Shown here piece after piece: positions 15,216-23,358 of a stretch of 64,000 nt of DNA (position 1 is the first letter of the stretch; the number at the start of each line of letters is the position of its first letter). The position numbers were made by a program, and so were the translations under genes. The DNA comes from Polyangiaceae bacterium (lineage in GTDB: Bacteria > Myxococcota_A > Polyangia > Polyangiales > Polyangiaceae). The notes under the pieces are model-generated. The model saw only the letters and a program-made list of their open reading frames with translations, searched no databases and had not been told where the DNA came from. The stretch spans positions 709,199-773,198 of the forward strand of contig JACKEA010000006.1 in the NCBI GenBank assembly GCA_020633235.1. The letters are read 5' to 3'.

Positions 15216-16400
15216 ATGCTCCATGCCGCATTCGTCGTGGTCATCGCGGGAGCTTCCTTTTCCGTGCTGGCCCTGCTCGTGACTCGGGTTGCCGTGCTTC
15301 GGGTGCTTCGCCGCAAGCCCGAGCGGCGCGTCACCCCGGCGATCTCCGTGCTGAAACCCGTGAAGGGGTTGGACGAGGGCTTGTTCGAGAATCTCGCCTC
15401 CCTCGCTCGTCAGGACTACCCCGACTTCGAGGTCCTGATCGGCGCCGAGAGCCCCGACGACCCCGCCCTGGCCATCGCTCACCAGGTTCGTAGGGAGTTC
15501 CCGGCGGTGCGCATTCGAGTGATCAGTGGGGCGCCCGCGTTGGGGGAAAACCCCAAGGTGAACAATCTGGCAATGCTGGCGCGCCACGCCGAGCACGACT
15601 GGATCTTGGTGAGCGACTCCAACGTGCGGGTCGAGCCCGACTACCTCTCCGCCATGGCCGCCGAGACGGCGGATCCGAAGGTGGCGCTGGTTTCCTCGGT
15701 GCTGGCCGGCAACGGCGAGCGAAGCTTGGGGGCCCTGCTCGAGAACCTGCACCTGTCGTCTTTCGTGGCGCCTAGCGTGTGTGGCGCGGAGGTGATCGCG
15801 AATCACCCGTGCGTGGTGGGCAAGTCCATGCTGATCCTCCGGGAGGCGCTGGAGGCGCAGGGCGGCTTTCGCTCCGTGGCCAACGTGCTCGCCGAGGACT
15901 ACCTCCTGGGGCAGCGATTTCACCGAGCGGGACATCGCGTGGCCCTTTCGCCTCACGTGGTCACCACCTTGAACGCCGAACGCAGCGTCCGGGACTTCCT
16001 CGCACGGCACCTGCGCTGGAGTCAGATGCGACGTCGCATCAATCCCGTCGCCTATGCCCTGGAGCCGCTTTCGCTGCCGACGCCGTGGTGGCTGTTGGCC
16101 CTGCTCCTGTCGACCTTCGAGCCCGCCGGAGCAACGTTCGCGGTGGGAGTCGCGGCACTGCTCGCGACCTTGGTCACGCTCGCTGCGGACGCCGTGTGTG
16201 CGCGGCAGTTGCGGGGACAGTGGGTCGACCCAGTGGACCTCGCGTGGCTGCCGGTGAAAGACCTGATGATTGTCGGGGTCTGGTCCCTGGCGCTGGTGAA
16301 GAAGACGGTGTGCTGGCGCGGCAAGCTGATGCGGATCGGAGCTGGATCGGAGCTGACACCGCTACCCGCCGAGGCGGCGCCGGCAGCGGAGGTCGCGTGA
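15216..16400 (+). CDS. ceramide glucosyltransferase-like GT21 enzyme
   Basis: 394 residues with an N-terminal membrane helix, a GT2-fold catalytic domain and C-terminal membrane helices. GT21 marks: AISVLKPVKGLDEGLFENL, LASLARQDYPDFEVLIG, LGENPKVNNLA, DWILVSDSNVRVEPDYL (DxD-like), LAEDYLLGQRFHRAG (catalytic Asp) and RHLRWSQMRR (the R/QxxRW motif). These are the residues of glucosylceramide synthases and HpnI-type relatives. It probably transfers a sugar from UDP-sugar to a lipid acceptor at the inner membrane. It sits between phoU1 and phoB, so phosphate-limited replacement of phospholipid by glycolipid is a plausible role. RBS AGGGAAA before the ATG at 15216. Confidence 0.85.
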   Translation: MLHAAFVVVIAGASFSVLALLVTRVAVLRVLRRKPERRVTPAISVLKPVKGLDEGLFENLASLARQDYPDFEVLIGAESPDDPALAIAHQVRREFPAVRIRVISGAPALGENPKVNNLAMLARHAEHDWILVSDSNVRVEPDYLSAMAAETADPKVALVSSVLAGNGERSLGALLENLHLSSFVAPSVCGAEVIANHPCVVGKSMLILREALEAQGGFRSVANVLAEDYLLGQRFHRAGHRVALSPHVVTTLNAERSVRDFLARHLRWSQMRRRINPVAYALEPLSLPTPWWLLALLLSTFEPAGATFAVGVAALLATLVTLAADAVCARQLRGQWVDPVDLAWLPVKDLMIVGVWSLALVKKTVCWRGKLMRIGAGSELTPLPAEAAPAAEVA

Positions 16401-16471
16401 CGGCGTTTTCTTCCCGAATCTCGGAGATCGAGCCCGGGGCGTCGCTCTCGCTCGGACGCTGTGCTACCCAC

Positions 16472-16516
16472 ACGTTCAGCGGACGTCACGTGCCTGTCAC
16501 ATGCGGGGGTTACGTC
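16472..16516 (+). promoter_or_regulatory. PHO box and -10 for phoB
   Basis: ACGTTCA (16472), ACGTCAC (16483) and CTGTCAC (16494) repeat every 11 bp. TACGTC (16511-16516) stands 10 bp after the last unit as the -10. This implies autoregulation of phoB-phoR by PhoB. Confidence 0.75.
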
Positions 16517-16528
16517 CCAGGACGAGCC

Positions 16529-17230
16529 ATGGCCAAAGTCCTCGTCATCGAAGACGAACGGGATCTGCGCGAGGTGCTCGGGTACAACCTGGAGCAGGCG
16601 GGGCACACCGTGCTGCTCGCGGAGCGCGGAGCGGAGGGGCTCCGGATGGCGAAGGAGCACCGACCGGAGTTGGTGCTGCTCGACCTGATGCTCCCGGACA
16701 TCTCCGGCACCGAGGTGTGTCGTTCCCTGAAGGAGGACGCGACCACCCGCGGCATGTCCGTGGTGATGCTCACGGCCCGGGGAGAAGAAGTGGATCGCGT
16801 GGTCGGCTTCGAGCTGGGAGCAGACGACTACATCGTCAAGCCGTTCAGCGTTCGGGAGCTGCTGCTCAGGATCCAAGCCATCTTGCGGCGTGGCAAGGTG
16901 GTGGAGACGTCCCCTGACGCGATGATCGAGTTCGGCCGTCTCAAGATCGACCGAGAGGCGCACCGCGTATGGGTGGAGGGCAAGGAGATCGAGCTGACCG
17001 CCCTCGAGTTCCGCCTGCTGGTGACGCTGTACGACCGCCGAAACCGTGTGCAGACGCGTTCCACGCTGCTCGACGACGTGTGGGGCATCCAGGCGGACAT
17101 CACCACTCGAACCGTGGATACTCACGTCAAGCGTTTGAGGGAGAAGCTCGAGGGGGCCCGCGACTACGTGGAAACGGTTCGTGGGGTCGGGTATCGCTTC
17201 CGCGGTAGCCCGGACGAGGCTTCTGCTTGA
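16529..17230 (+). CDS. phoB: PhoB-type response regulator
   Basis: 233 residues, OmpR/PhoB family. Receiver domain 1-118: VLVIEDERDLREVLG (acidic pocket), LVLLDLMLPDISGTE (phospho-accepting Asp near residue 52), VVMLTARGEE (switch Thr) and GADDYIVKPFSVREL (Lys). A winged-helix DNA-binding domain at about 130-228 ends HVKRLREKLEGARDYVETVR and GVGYRF. It activates phosphate-starvation genes by binding PHO boxes. The start at 16529 is preceded by AGGACG, and the gene has its own PHO-box promoter. The TGA overlaps the TTG start of phoR, so the pair is translationally coupled. Confidence 0.95.
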   Translation: MAKVLVIEDERDLREVLGYNLEQAGHTVLLAERGAEGLRMAKEHRPELVLLDLMLPDISGTEVCRSLKEDATTRGMSVVMLTARGEEVDRVVGFELGADDYIVKPFSVRELLLRIQAILRRGKVVETSPDAMIEFGRLKIDREAHRVWVEGKEIELTALEFRLLVTLYDRRNRVQTRSTLLDDVWGIQADITTRTVDTHVKRLREKLEGARDYVETVRGVGYRFRGSPDEASA

Positions 17231-19044
17231 AGCTGGGGATCCGCACCAAGCTCTTTCTGATCTCCCTGGGGCTCATCGTCCTCACCGTCGTGGTGTCTTA
17301 CGCATATGCGCGGTCCACGGTGGACAAGGCGCTCACCGAGCAGGTGCGACGAGACCTGGCGGTGCGCGCCACGCTGGTGGCGCACGACGCCCAGAAGCTC
17401 CGCGCGCCCTTGGACGATCGCGCCAAGTGGGATGCCTTCGCGGGAGAGGTCGGGCAACGGGCCGGCGCGCGGGTCACGATGATCCGCAACGACGGCGTCG
17501 TGATTGGGGACTCCGAGGTCCCTACGGAGCAGCTCGCCGGGCTGGAGAATCATCGCAACCGTCCAGAGGTGCGCCGAGCCCTGGCGGGGGAGACCGGCGA
17601 GGACTCTCGCATGAGCGAGACCGTCGGGCATCGCTTGATGTACGTGGCGGTGCCCTTCGAGCACGATGGGACGGTAGTCGGCGTGGCGCGCGTCGCGCTG
17701 CCCCTCACCATGGTGGACGTTGCACTGTCGGGACTCACCAACGTCCTCAGCATCGCGACGCTGATTGCGCTGGCCGTCGCCATCGTGATGTCCACGGTTG
17801 CGGCGCAGCTCGCGTCTCGCACGGCGCGGTCCCTCACGGACGCCGCTCGACGCATGGCGGGGGGCGACCTGAGCGTGCGCACGAAGCAGAAGGGCCACGA
17901 CGAGTTTGGCGAGCTCGGGCGCGCACTGGACCGGCTGGCCGAGTCGCTTTCCACTACCCTGGAGGAGCTCCGCAGCGAGCGTGACCGCGCGGCCGGCATT
18001 CTGAGCGGCATGCAGGAAGGCCTGTTGATGTTGGGGCGGGACGGTCGCGTGGCGTTGGTGAACCCCGCCCTGCGAGAGATGCTGCTCCTGGGGGCGGACG
18101 CCGTGGGCAAGACGCCGCTGGAGGTGATTCGTCACGCCGACTTGAAGGAGCTCTTGGATGGGGCGCTCACCTCGGAAGAGAGTGGCAGCGTGGAAATCGA
18201 AGTCGGGGGCCTGCGGCCCCGCCGCCTGATGGTCCGAGCCACACCGCTTGCGGGAAAGGAGGGTGGGGTGTTTGCGGTGTTCGTGGACGTCACCGAGATG
18301 CGGCGGCTGGAGACGCTCCGGCGGGACTTCGTGGCCAACGTGTCGCACGAGCTGCGCACGCCCGTGACGGCCATTCGGTCGGCTGCCGAGACGCTGGAGG
18401 CGGCGGTGGATCGCGATCCAGTGGCGTCTCGCCGCTTCGTGGACATCATCGACCGCAATGCGACGCGACTTCACGAGCTGGTGGAGGACCTCCTGGACCT
18501 GTCACGCATCGAGTCGCGTCAGTACAAGCTCAACGCCGAGCCGATGGACATCGAGCCGGTGCTGTCCCACGTGCTCGGCTTGTTCCGGGAGCGGGCCGAC
18601 CGCGGGGGCGTCGAGCTGCTGGTGGAAGCCAGCGACGACTTGCCGCTGGTGAGCGCGGACCGGCGTGCGATCGAGCAGGTGCTGTCCAACCTCGTCGACA
18701 ACGCCGTGAAATACTCGACCAAAGGCTGTCAGGTGACGCTGTCGGCGAAGCTGAGCGATGGCAAGGTGGAGGTGAGCGTTGCGGACACCGGCACCGGCAT
18801 CGAGGAGCGCCACTTGCCGCGCTTGTTCGAGCGCTTCTATCGGGTGGACGCCGGTCGCTCTCGGGAGCTCGGCGGAACGGGCCTCGGGCTCAGCATCGTC
18901 AAGCACCTACTCGACTCCATGGGCTCACGCATCGACGTGGAGAGCACCCTGGGCAAAGGCACCACGTTCCGGTTCACGCTGCGCGTGGTGGACGTCGACG
19001 CACCGCTCACCGCCGCCGCGGAAGTCCGCCCCGTCCTGCACTGA
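17227..19044 (+). CDS. phoR: PhoR-type sensor histidine kinase
   Basis: 605 residues: membrane helix at 8-28, a periplasmic/extracytoplasmic region to about 160, a second helix at about 165-195, HAMP (RSLTDAARRMAGGDLSVRTK), PAS near 255-365, HisKA with FVANVSHELRTPVTAIRSAA (phospho-His) and HATPase with NLVDNAVKYSTKG (N box), VADTGTGIEE and GGTGLGLSIVKHLLD. It autophosphorylates and drives PhoB; PhoU/Pst report phosphate status. The start is a TTG at 17227 inside the phoB stop (TTGA overlap), a rare but coherent choice because the next residues lead directly into the first helix. Confidence 0.93.
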   Translation: MKLGIRTKLFLISLGLIVLTVVVSYAYARSTVDKALTEQVRRDLAVRATLVAHDAQKLRAPLDDRAKWDAFAGEVGQRAGARVTMIRNDGVVIGDSEVPTEQLAGLENHRNRPEVRRALAGETGEDSRMSETVGHRLMYVAVPFEHDGTVVGVARVALPLTMVDVALSGLTNVLSIATLIALAVAIVMSTVAAQLASRTARSLTDAARRMAGGDLSVRTKQKGHDEFGELGRALDRLAESLSTTLEELRSERDRAAGILSGMQEGLLMLGRDGRVALVNPALREMLLLGADAVGKTPLEVIRHADLKELLDGALTSEESGSVEIEVGGLRPRRLMVRATPLAGKEGGVFAVFVDVTEMRRLETLRRDFVANVSHELRTPVTAIRSAAETLEAAVDRDPVASRRFVDIIDRNATRLHELVEDLLDLSRIESRQYKLNAEPMDIEPVLSHVLGLFRERADRGGVELLVEASDDLPLVSADRRAIEQVLSNLVDNAVKYSTKGCQVTLSAKLSDGKVEVSVADTGTGIEERHLPRLFERFYRVDAGRSRELGGTGLGLSIVKHLLDSMGSRIDVESTLGKGTTFRFTLRVVDVDAPLTAAAEVRPVLH

Positions 19045-19047
19045 AGC

Positions 19048-19296
19048 TCATTCGTCCGGAAGGTCGTACTTGAGCGGGTCGATGACCGGCAGCGTGGGGC
19101 GGGATTCCTTGCGGGGCTCGTGGTCGTGCCGCAGGGGGTCGTCTTCCGGCAGGGTAGGGAGCAGCGGGCGATGTGGGGGCGCGACGCGTGTGTGCACTGG
19201 GGGGACCTTGGGTGTGGGCTCCTCGACGTCTTCCCATCCAGAGTCGATCTCGCTCAGGTCCGGTGCCTTGGCCTTCTTTGAGTCCACGCCGGGCAT
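19048..19296 (-). CDS. short acidic Pro-rich protein
   Basis: 82 residues, no signal peptide or helix-rich core: LSEIDSGWEDVEEP near residue 14, then Pro/His-rich segments with two related phrases (LLPTLPEDDPLRHD and PTLPVIDPLKYDLPDE). The LSEIDSGW-type phrase resembles one I associate with cytoplasmic proteins of Polyangia. It is convergent with phoR (3 bp between stops). A real but disordered protein is likely; function unknown. Confidence 0.55.
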   Translation of the reverse strand: MPGVDSKKAKAPDLSEIDSGWEDVEEPTPKVPPVHTRVAPPHRPLLPTLPEDDPLRHDHEPRKESRPTLPVIDPLKYDLPDE

Positions 19297-19342
19297 TCGG
19301 GCTCACATATAGCAGCGCCACCGCGATGTGCGCCAGTCGGGG

Positions 19343-19846
19343 TCAGGGAAGGGTGAGGGCGGAGAGCACCTCTCGCCACGCCGCGTCCATCCGTTTGGCC
19401 TTGGAGGCGTCCCCCACGAGCATCACGCTCAACGCGGCATCGGGGCCCAACGGCGCGATGAGTAGCTTGACGGAAACACTGCCCCCGTCTTCTCGAGCAC
19501 TGCCGCTCAGCACCCGGACCGCCTTGCCGTCCACGCTCGCTGTGGCCTCCGTTACCTGGCGGATTCCGAGAGCCGCGAGCGCTTGCTTGCGATCTTCCGT
19601 GACGGCGCCGAGCGCGCCGCCCGGATGGCGGCCGAGGAGCAGGGCGAGCTCGCCGTCCGTGAGCTCGTAGCCGCCCGCGTCGTTCTCGCCTCCGCGCCAC
19701 GTACTCGGCAGCTTCAGGGTGGCACCCCAGGCCCGGACTGCTGCGTCGGCGGTTTCGTCGGCGACCGCCGGCTTGGGCTCGGACCGTTTCTGGCAGGCCG
19801 ACAGCGGGAGAGTCAGCAGCAGTAGCCAGAACGTCACGCGGGTCAT
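19343..19846 (-). CDS. small lipoprotein of unknown function
   Basis: A 167-residue lipoprotein (signal MTRVTFWLLLLTLPLSAC). The mature part contains ATLKLPSTWRGGENDAG and GGYELTDGELALLLGRHPGG, later SVKLLIAPLGPDAALSVMLV, suggesting a compact alpha/beta domain for envelope use. No family recognised. It is divergent from the PHO-box porin gene, its start being 34 bp from the first PHO repeat, so its promoter overlaps that region. Confidence 0.7.
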   Translation of the reverse strand: MTRVTFWLLLLTLPLSACQKRSEPKPAVADETADAAVRAWGATLKLPSTWRGGENDAGGYELTDGELALLLGRHPGGALGAVTEDRKQALAALGIRQVTEATASVDGKAVRVLSGSAREDGGSVSVKLLIAPLGPDAALSVMLVGDASKAKRMDAAWREVLSALTLP

Positions 19847-19879
19847 CGAACGGTCCTCGGCGACACCCAGTTTTCTCCG

Positions 19880-19925
19880 TATTCACCCATGCGTCACCAT
19901 CCCGTCACAGCGACAGAGGCATATC
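19880..19925 (+). promoter_or_regulatory. PHO box and -10 for OprP-like porin
   Basis: TATTCAC (19880), GCGTCAC (19891) and CCGTCAC (19902) at 11-bp period, then CATATC (19920-19925) as -10 after an 11-bp gap. The porin ATG is at 19942. Confidence 0.75.
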
Positions 19926-19941
19926 CCGCGACACGAACGCC

Positions 19942-21171
19942 ATGCGAAATCCTGCTCTACCACTCGCCGCCCTCCTCCTTGCCGCTCCTTCCGCTCTGGC
20001 GCAACCAGCGCCCCCCGAGCCGCCCATAGTGGAACCCCCGCCGGCCGCAGAGCCCGCGGCTCCCACGGAGCCGCCCGCTGCGGAGCCCCCCGCTGCCGAG
20101 CCGCCCGTAGCAGAGGCGGCGGTCGTCGAGCCGCCGACGCCCGCCACGGAGCCCGCGCCCGCCGCAGAGTCCGCTCCGGCCGAGCTTCCCAAGAAGCTCG
20201 CGGTCGGTAAGGAGGGATTCTTTCAGCCCGGCGCGCTGCTGCAGGGTTGGTTCTTTGCGGCCCGCGACTCCGGCGAGACCATGACCACGTTCCGGGTTCG
20301 TCGTGCGGAGCTGAAGATCAAAGGCCAGATCCTCCCGGATTTCCTGGCCTACGAGGTGATGATCGACCCCGCCAAGCTGGTGGAGGACAAGACCAAGTCG
20401 GTGACGGTCGAGGGGCAGGACCCTGCGCCAACGACTGCGGGGACCGTCGATGCACCAGCTCCCACGGGGATCCTGCAGGATCTCTACATCACGTTCTTGT
20501 CGGAGTACGCGGACGTGTCCATCGGTCAGTTCAAGATCCCGGTCTCGTGGGAAGGCTACAATTCTTCGAAGAAGCTCCTGTTCCCCGAGCGGGCACTGAG
20601 CAGCAAGAAGTTCGGGGACCGCCGCGATCTTGGCATTCGCGTCGAGAAGAAGCTCGGCGATCACTTCTATTACTTCGCCGGTGTGTACAACGGAGAGGGC
20701 CAGAACCGCGCCGATACCAACAACCAGAAGGACGTGGCCTTGCGCCTCGAGGCCTATCCCATCGACGGCGTCACGCTGGGTGCCGTGGGCTATGTGGGCG
20801 TGGGCGAGCGCGACCAGCCTGGCACCAAAGACCGCGCCGAAGGCGACGTTCGGGTAGAGCTCGGCGACGCCTTGCTGCAGGCGGAGTACATCCATGGCTG
20901 GGACGGCCCCAAGGGGGCCCGCGCCGAGTCGCATGGCTTCTACGGCGCGCTGGCCTACACGCTGTTCGGCAAGCTACAGCCCGCAGTGCGGGTGGGCTAC
21001 CTGGACAACGACCTCGACACCAGCGACGACGCCGTCATGCACTACGAGGGCGCGCTGAACTACTACCTGCAGGGCCAGGAAGCGCGCCTCTCCGCCAGCT
21101 ACAGCTTTTTCGACAAGCAGCAGGGAAGCGATCCAGGGGAGCTGATCCTGGCCGCACAGGTCTCGTTTTGA
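19942..21171 (+). CDS. OprP/OprO-like phosphate-selective porin
   Basis: 409 residues: Sec signal (MRNPALPLAALLLAAPSALA), a Pro/Ala/Glu-rich segment at about 22-80 likely spanning to peptidoglycan, then a beta-barrel of the phosphate-selective porin family. FFAARDSGETMTTFRVRRAE, LPDFLAYEVMIDPAKL, DVSIGQFKIPVSWEGYNSS (the FKxP signature), LFPERALSSKKFGDRRDLG and a C-terminal ILAAQVSF strand are typical. It admits phosphate through the outer membrane ahead of PstS. The triple PHO box upstream supports PhoB control. It is transcribed in the same direction as, and 111 bp upstream of, pstS, but has its own promoter. Confidence 0.88.
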   Translation: MRNPALPLAALLLAAPSALAQPAPPEPPIVEPPPAAEPAAPTEPPAAEPPAAEPPVAEAAVVEPPTPATEPAPAAESAPAELPKKLAVGKEGFFQPGALLQGWFFAARDSGETMTTFRVRRAELKIKGQILPDFLAYEVMIDPAKLVEDKTKSVTVEGQDPAPTTAGTVDAPAPTGILQDLYITFLSEYADVSIGQFKIPVSWEGYNSSKKLLFPERALSSKKFGDRRDLGIRVEKKLGDHFYYFAGVYNGEGQNRADTNNQKDVALRLEAYPIDGVTLGAVGYVGVGERDQPGTKDRAEGDVRVELGDALLQAEYIHGWDGPKGARAESHGFYGALAYTLFGKLQPAVRVGYLDNDLDTSDDAVMHYEGALNYYLQGQEARLSASYSFFDKQQGSDPGELILAAQVSF

Positions 21172-21205
21172 CGAGCGTAAGCCTCCGAGATCACGAATCA
21201 ATTAT

Positions 21206-21234
21206 CCGTCACTGATTTGTCACACAGCTGTTTC
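21206..21234 (+). promoter_or_regulatory. PHO box for the pst operon
   Basis: CCGTCAC (21206), TTGTCAC (21217) and CTGTTTC (21228) lie at 11-bp period; GAATCAA at 21195 could be a fourth, weaker unit. A -10 at the usual distance is not obvious here, unlike the other sites. Confidence 0.72.
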
Positions 21235-21282
21235 GGACGCGCCGCCCAGGGGTCCAGCGCCATTGCTAGTAGAGCCACCACC

Positions 21283-22371
21283 ATGATCGATCGACGCAGC
21301 CTCCTCTCCCTCGTTCTCGCGGGTACCGCCGCGCTCGTCGTCGCCTGCAACAAAGGCGGCGACAAAGCATCGGGGGGCGAAGCCACGGGCTCGGAAAACG
21401 TGACCCTCAACGGTGCGGGAGCCACGTTCCCCTACCCGCTCTATTCCAAGTGGATGAGCGAGTACAACAAGCAGCATCCGAACGTCCGCATCAACTACCA
21501 GTCGATCGGCTCCGGGGGAGGCATCCGTCAAATCAGCGCGCGCACGGTGGACTTCGGCGCCACGGACGCCCCCATGAAGGACGAAGAAGCCAAGAAGGCG
21601 CCGGGCACGCTGATCCACATTCCGACCACCCTCGGCGCGGTGGTGGTGACCTACAACGTGCCCGACTACACCGGCAGCCTGAAGCTGACTCCGGACGTGA
21701 TCGCGGACGTGTTCCTTGGCAAGATCACCAAGTGGAACGACGAGCGCATCACGGGGCCGAATCCCGATGCCAAGCTGCCCGACAAGAACATCTCCGTCGT
21801 CTATCGTTCGGACGGTAGCGGCACCACGGCGGTGTTCACGGAATACCTCGCCAAGGTCTCGGACGAGTTCAAGGACAAGGTCGGTGCCGGCAAGAGCGTG
21901 AAGTGGCCCACGGGCCTTGGCGCCAAGGGCAACGAGGGCGTGACCGGGCAGATCAAGACCACGCCGGGGAGCATCGGCTACGTGGAGCTGGCCTACGCGC
22001 TGCAAAACAAGCTGCCCACGGCCGCAATCAAGAACAAAGCGGGCGAATTCGTGCAGCCCGCCATTGCCGCCATCACCAAGGCTGCGGATGGCGTGGAGCT
22101 GCCGGACAGCATGCACGCGAGCATCACGGATTCGGCGACGCCGGGTGCCTATCCCATTTCGAGCTTCACCTACATTCTCGTGTACGAAGACGCGAAGGAC
22201 GCGGCGAAGGGCAAGGCGGTGGCGGAGTTCCTCAAGTGGGCAATCCACGACGGTCAGAAGTTCGCCGATGCTCTGCACTACGCACCGCTTCCGGACGCAG
22301 TGGTGAAGAAGGTGGAGACCAAGCTCGAGACGTTGCGCTCAGGCGACAAGAAGCTCTTGTCCGGAAGTTGA
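21283..22371 (+). CDS. pstS: phosphate ABC transporter substrate-binding lipoprotein PstS
   Basis: 362 residues. The ATG at 21283 gives MIDRRSLLSLVLAGTAALVV then AC (lipobox). PstS signatures: LNGAGATFPYPLYSKWM, INYQSIGSGGGIRQI, VDFGATDAPM, VYRSDGSGTTAVFTEYL and TPGSIGYVELAYA, which line the phosphate site (SGGG, RSDGSGTT). It delivers phosphate to PstCA. The frame is open to 21217, but that would start inside the PHO box. First gene of pstS-pstC-pstA-pstB-phoU. Confidence 0.96.
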   Translation: MIDRRSLLSLVLAGTAALVVACNKGGDKASGGEATGSENVTLNGAGATFPYPLYSKWMSEYNKQHPNVRINYQSIGSGGGIRQISARTVDFGATDAPMKDEEAKKAPGTLIHIPTTLGAVVVTYNVPDYTGSLKLTPDVIADVFLGKITKWNDERITGPNPDAKLPDKNISVVYRSDGSGTTAVFTEYLAKVSDEFKDKVGAGKSVKWPTGLGAKGNEGVTGQIKTTPGSIGYVELAYALQNKLPTAAIKNKAGEFVQPAIAAITKAADGVELPDSMHASITDSATPGAYPISSFTYILVYEDAKDAAKGKAVAEFLKWAIHDGQKFADALHYAPLPDAVVKKVETKLETLRSGDKKLLSGS

Positions 22372-22372
22372 C

Positions 22373-23356
22373 GTGACACAATCCAGCGACGTTTCGCTCG
22401 TTCGGCCGCGGCCGAAGTGGCTTGCCCGCTTCGGTCGCGAAGTCAATTGGGGAGACTTCGCTTTTCGTACGGTTGCGGCCCTGTTCGCGGCGTTGGTGAT
22501 CCTCACCCTCGCCGCGATGGCGCTTCAGATGTACGCCGCCTCCGCGCCAGCGATCGAGAAGTTCGGGCCCGGCTTCATCACCAGCACGGAATGGAATCCG
22601 GTGCGCGACGAGTTTGGCGCGCTGCCGTTCATCTACGGCACCGTGGTGTCCAGCCTGCTCGCGCTCGCCATCAGCGTGCCCATCTCTCTGGGGGTTGCGA
22701 TCTTCTTGTCGGAGCTGGCGCCGCTCTGGCTGCGGGGGCCGGTGGGCTTCCTGGTGGAGCTGCTGGCGGCCGTACCCAGCGTGATTTACGGCCTCTGGGG
22801 CATTTTCGCCTTGGCTCCGTTCCTGCGAGAAGTGGTGGAGCCCGCGCTGCAGAAGGTCTTCGGCTTCCTGCCGCTGTTCTCGGGGCCGCATCAGGGCTTC
22901 GGCATGCTCGCGGGCGGCATCATCCTCGCGATCATGATCACGCCGACGGTTTCCAGCGTGAGCCGAGAGGTGCTGCGCGCCGTGCCGCCTACGCTGCGCG
23001 AGGGCGCGCTGGCGCTCGGGGCCACGCGCTGGGAGGCCGTGCGTTCCGCCGTGTTGCCTTACGCGCGCAGCGGTTTGGTGGGCGCGGTGATCTTGGGCCT
23101 CGGCCGCGCGCTGGGCGAGACGATGGCGATCACCATGGTGATCGGCAACCGCGCCGAGATCAGCGCGTCGCTGTTCGCGCCTTCTTACACGATGGCGAGC
23201 GTGATCGCGAACGAGTTCACGGAAGCAACCGGAGACGTCTACCTCGCGGCCCTCGCGGAGATCGGCCTGTTGCTGTTCGCGGTCACCCTGCTGCTCAACA
23301 TCTTTGCCCGTCTGCTGGTGTGGCGTGTGGGGCGACCGCCCGCGGGAGCCAGGTAG
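22373..23356 (+). CDS. pstC: phosphate ABC transporter permease PstC
   Basis: 327 residues with about six to seven membrane helices. The family pattern ISVPISLGVAIFLSELAP, LAAVPSVIYGLWGIFALAPF and the EAA-like loop LREGALALGATRWEAVRSAV, followed by GRALGETMAITMVIGN, is characteristic of PstC. A long periplasmic loop follows helix 1 (GFITSTEWNPVRDEFGALPF). GTG start at 22373, 1 bp after the pstS stop; translationally coupled. Forms the channel with PstA. Confidence 0.95.
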   Translation: MTQSSDVSLVRPRPKWLARFGREVNWGDFAFRTVAALFAALVILTLAAMALQMYAASAPAIEKFGPGFITSTEWNPVRDEFGALPFIYGTVVSSLLALAISVPISLGVAIFLSELAPLWLRGPVGFLVELLAAVPSVIYGLWGIFALAPFLREVVEPALQKVFGFLPLFSGPHQGFGMLAGGIILAIMITPTVSSVSREVLRAVPPTLREGALALGATRWEAVRSAVLPYARSGLVGAVILGLGRALGETMAITMVIGNRAEISASLFAPSYTMASVIANEFTEATGDVYLAALAEIGLLLFAVTLLLNIFARLLVWRVGRPPAGAR

Positions 23357-23358
23357 CG

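Noticed and set aside
14334..16010. 558-codon minus-strand open frame
   Set aside because: Antisense to phoU1 and the GT21 gene; no domain, His-rich composition.
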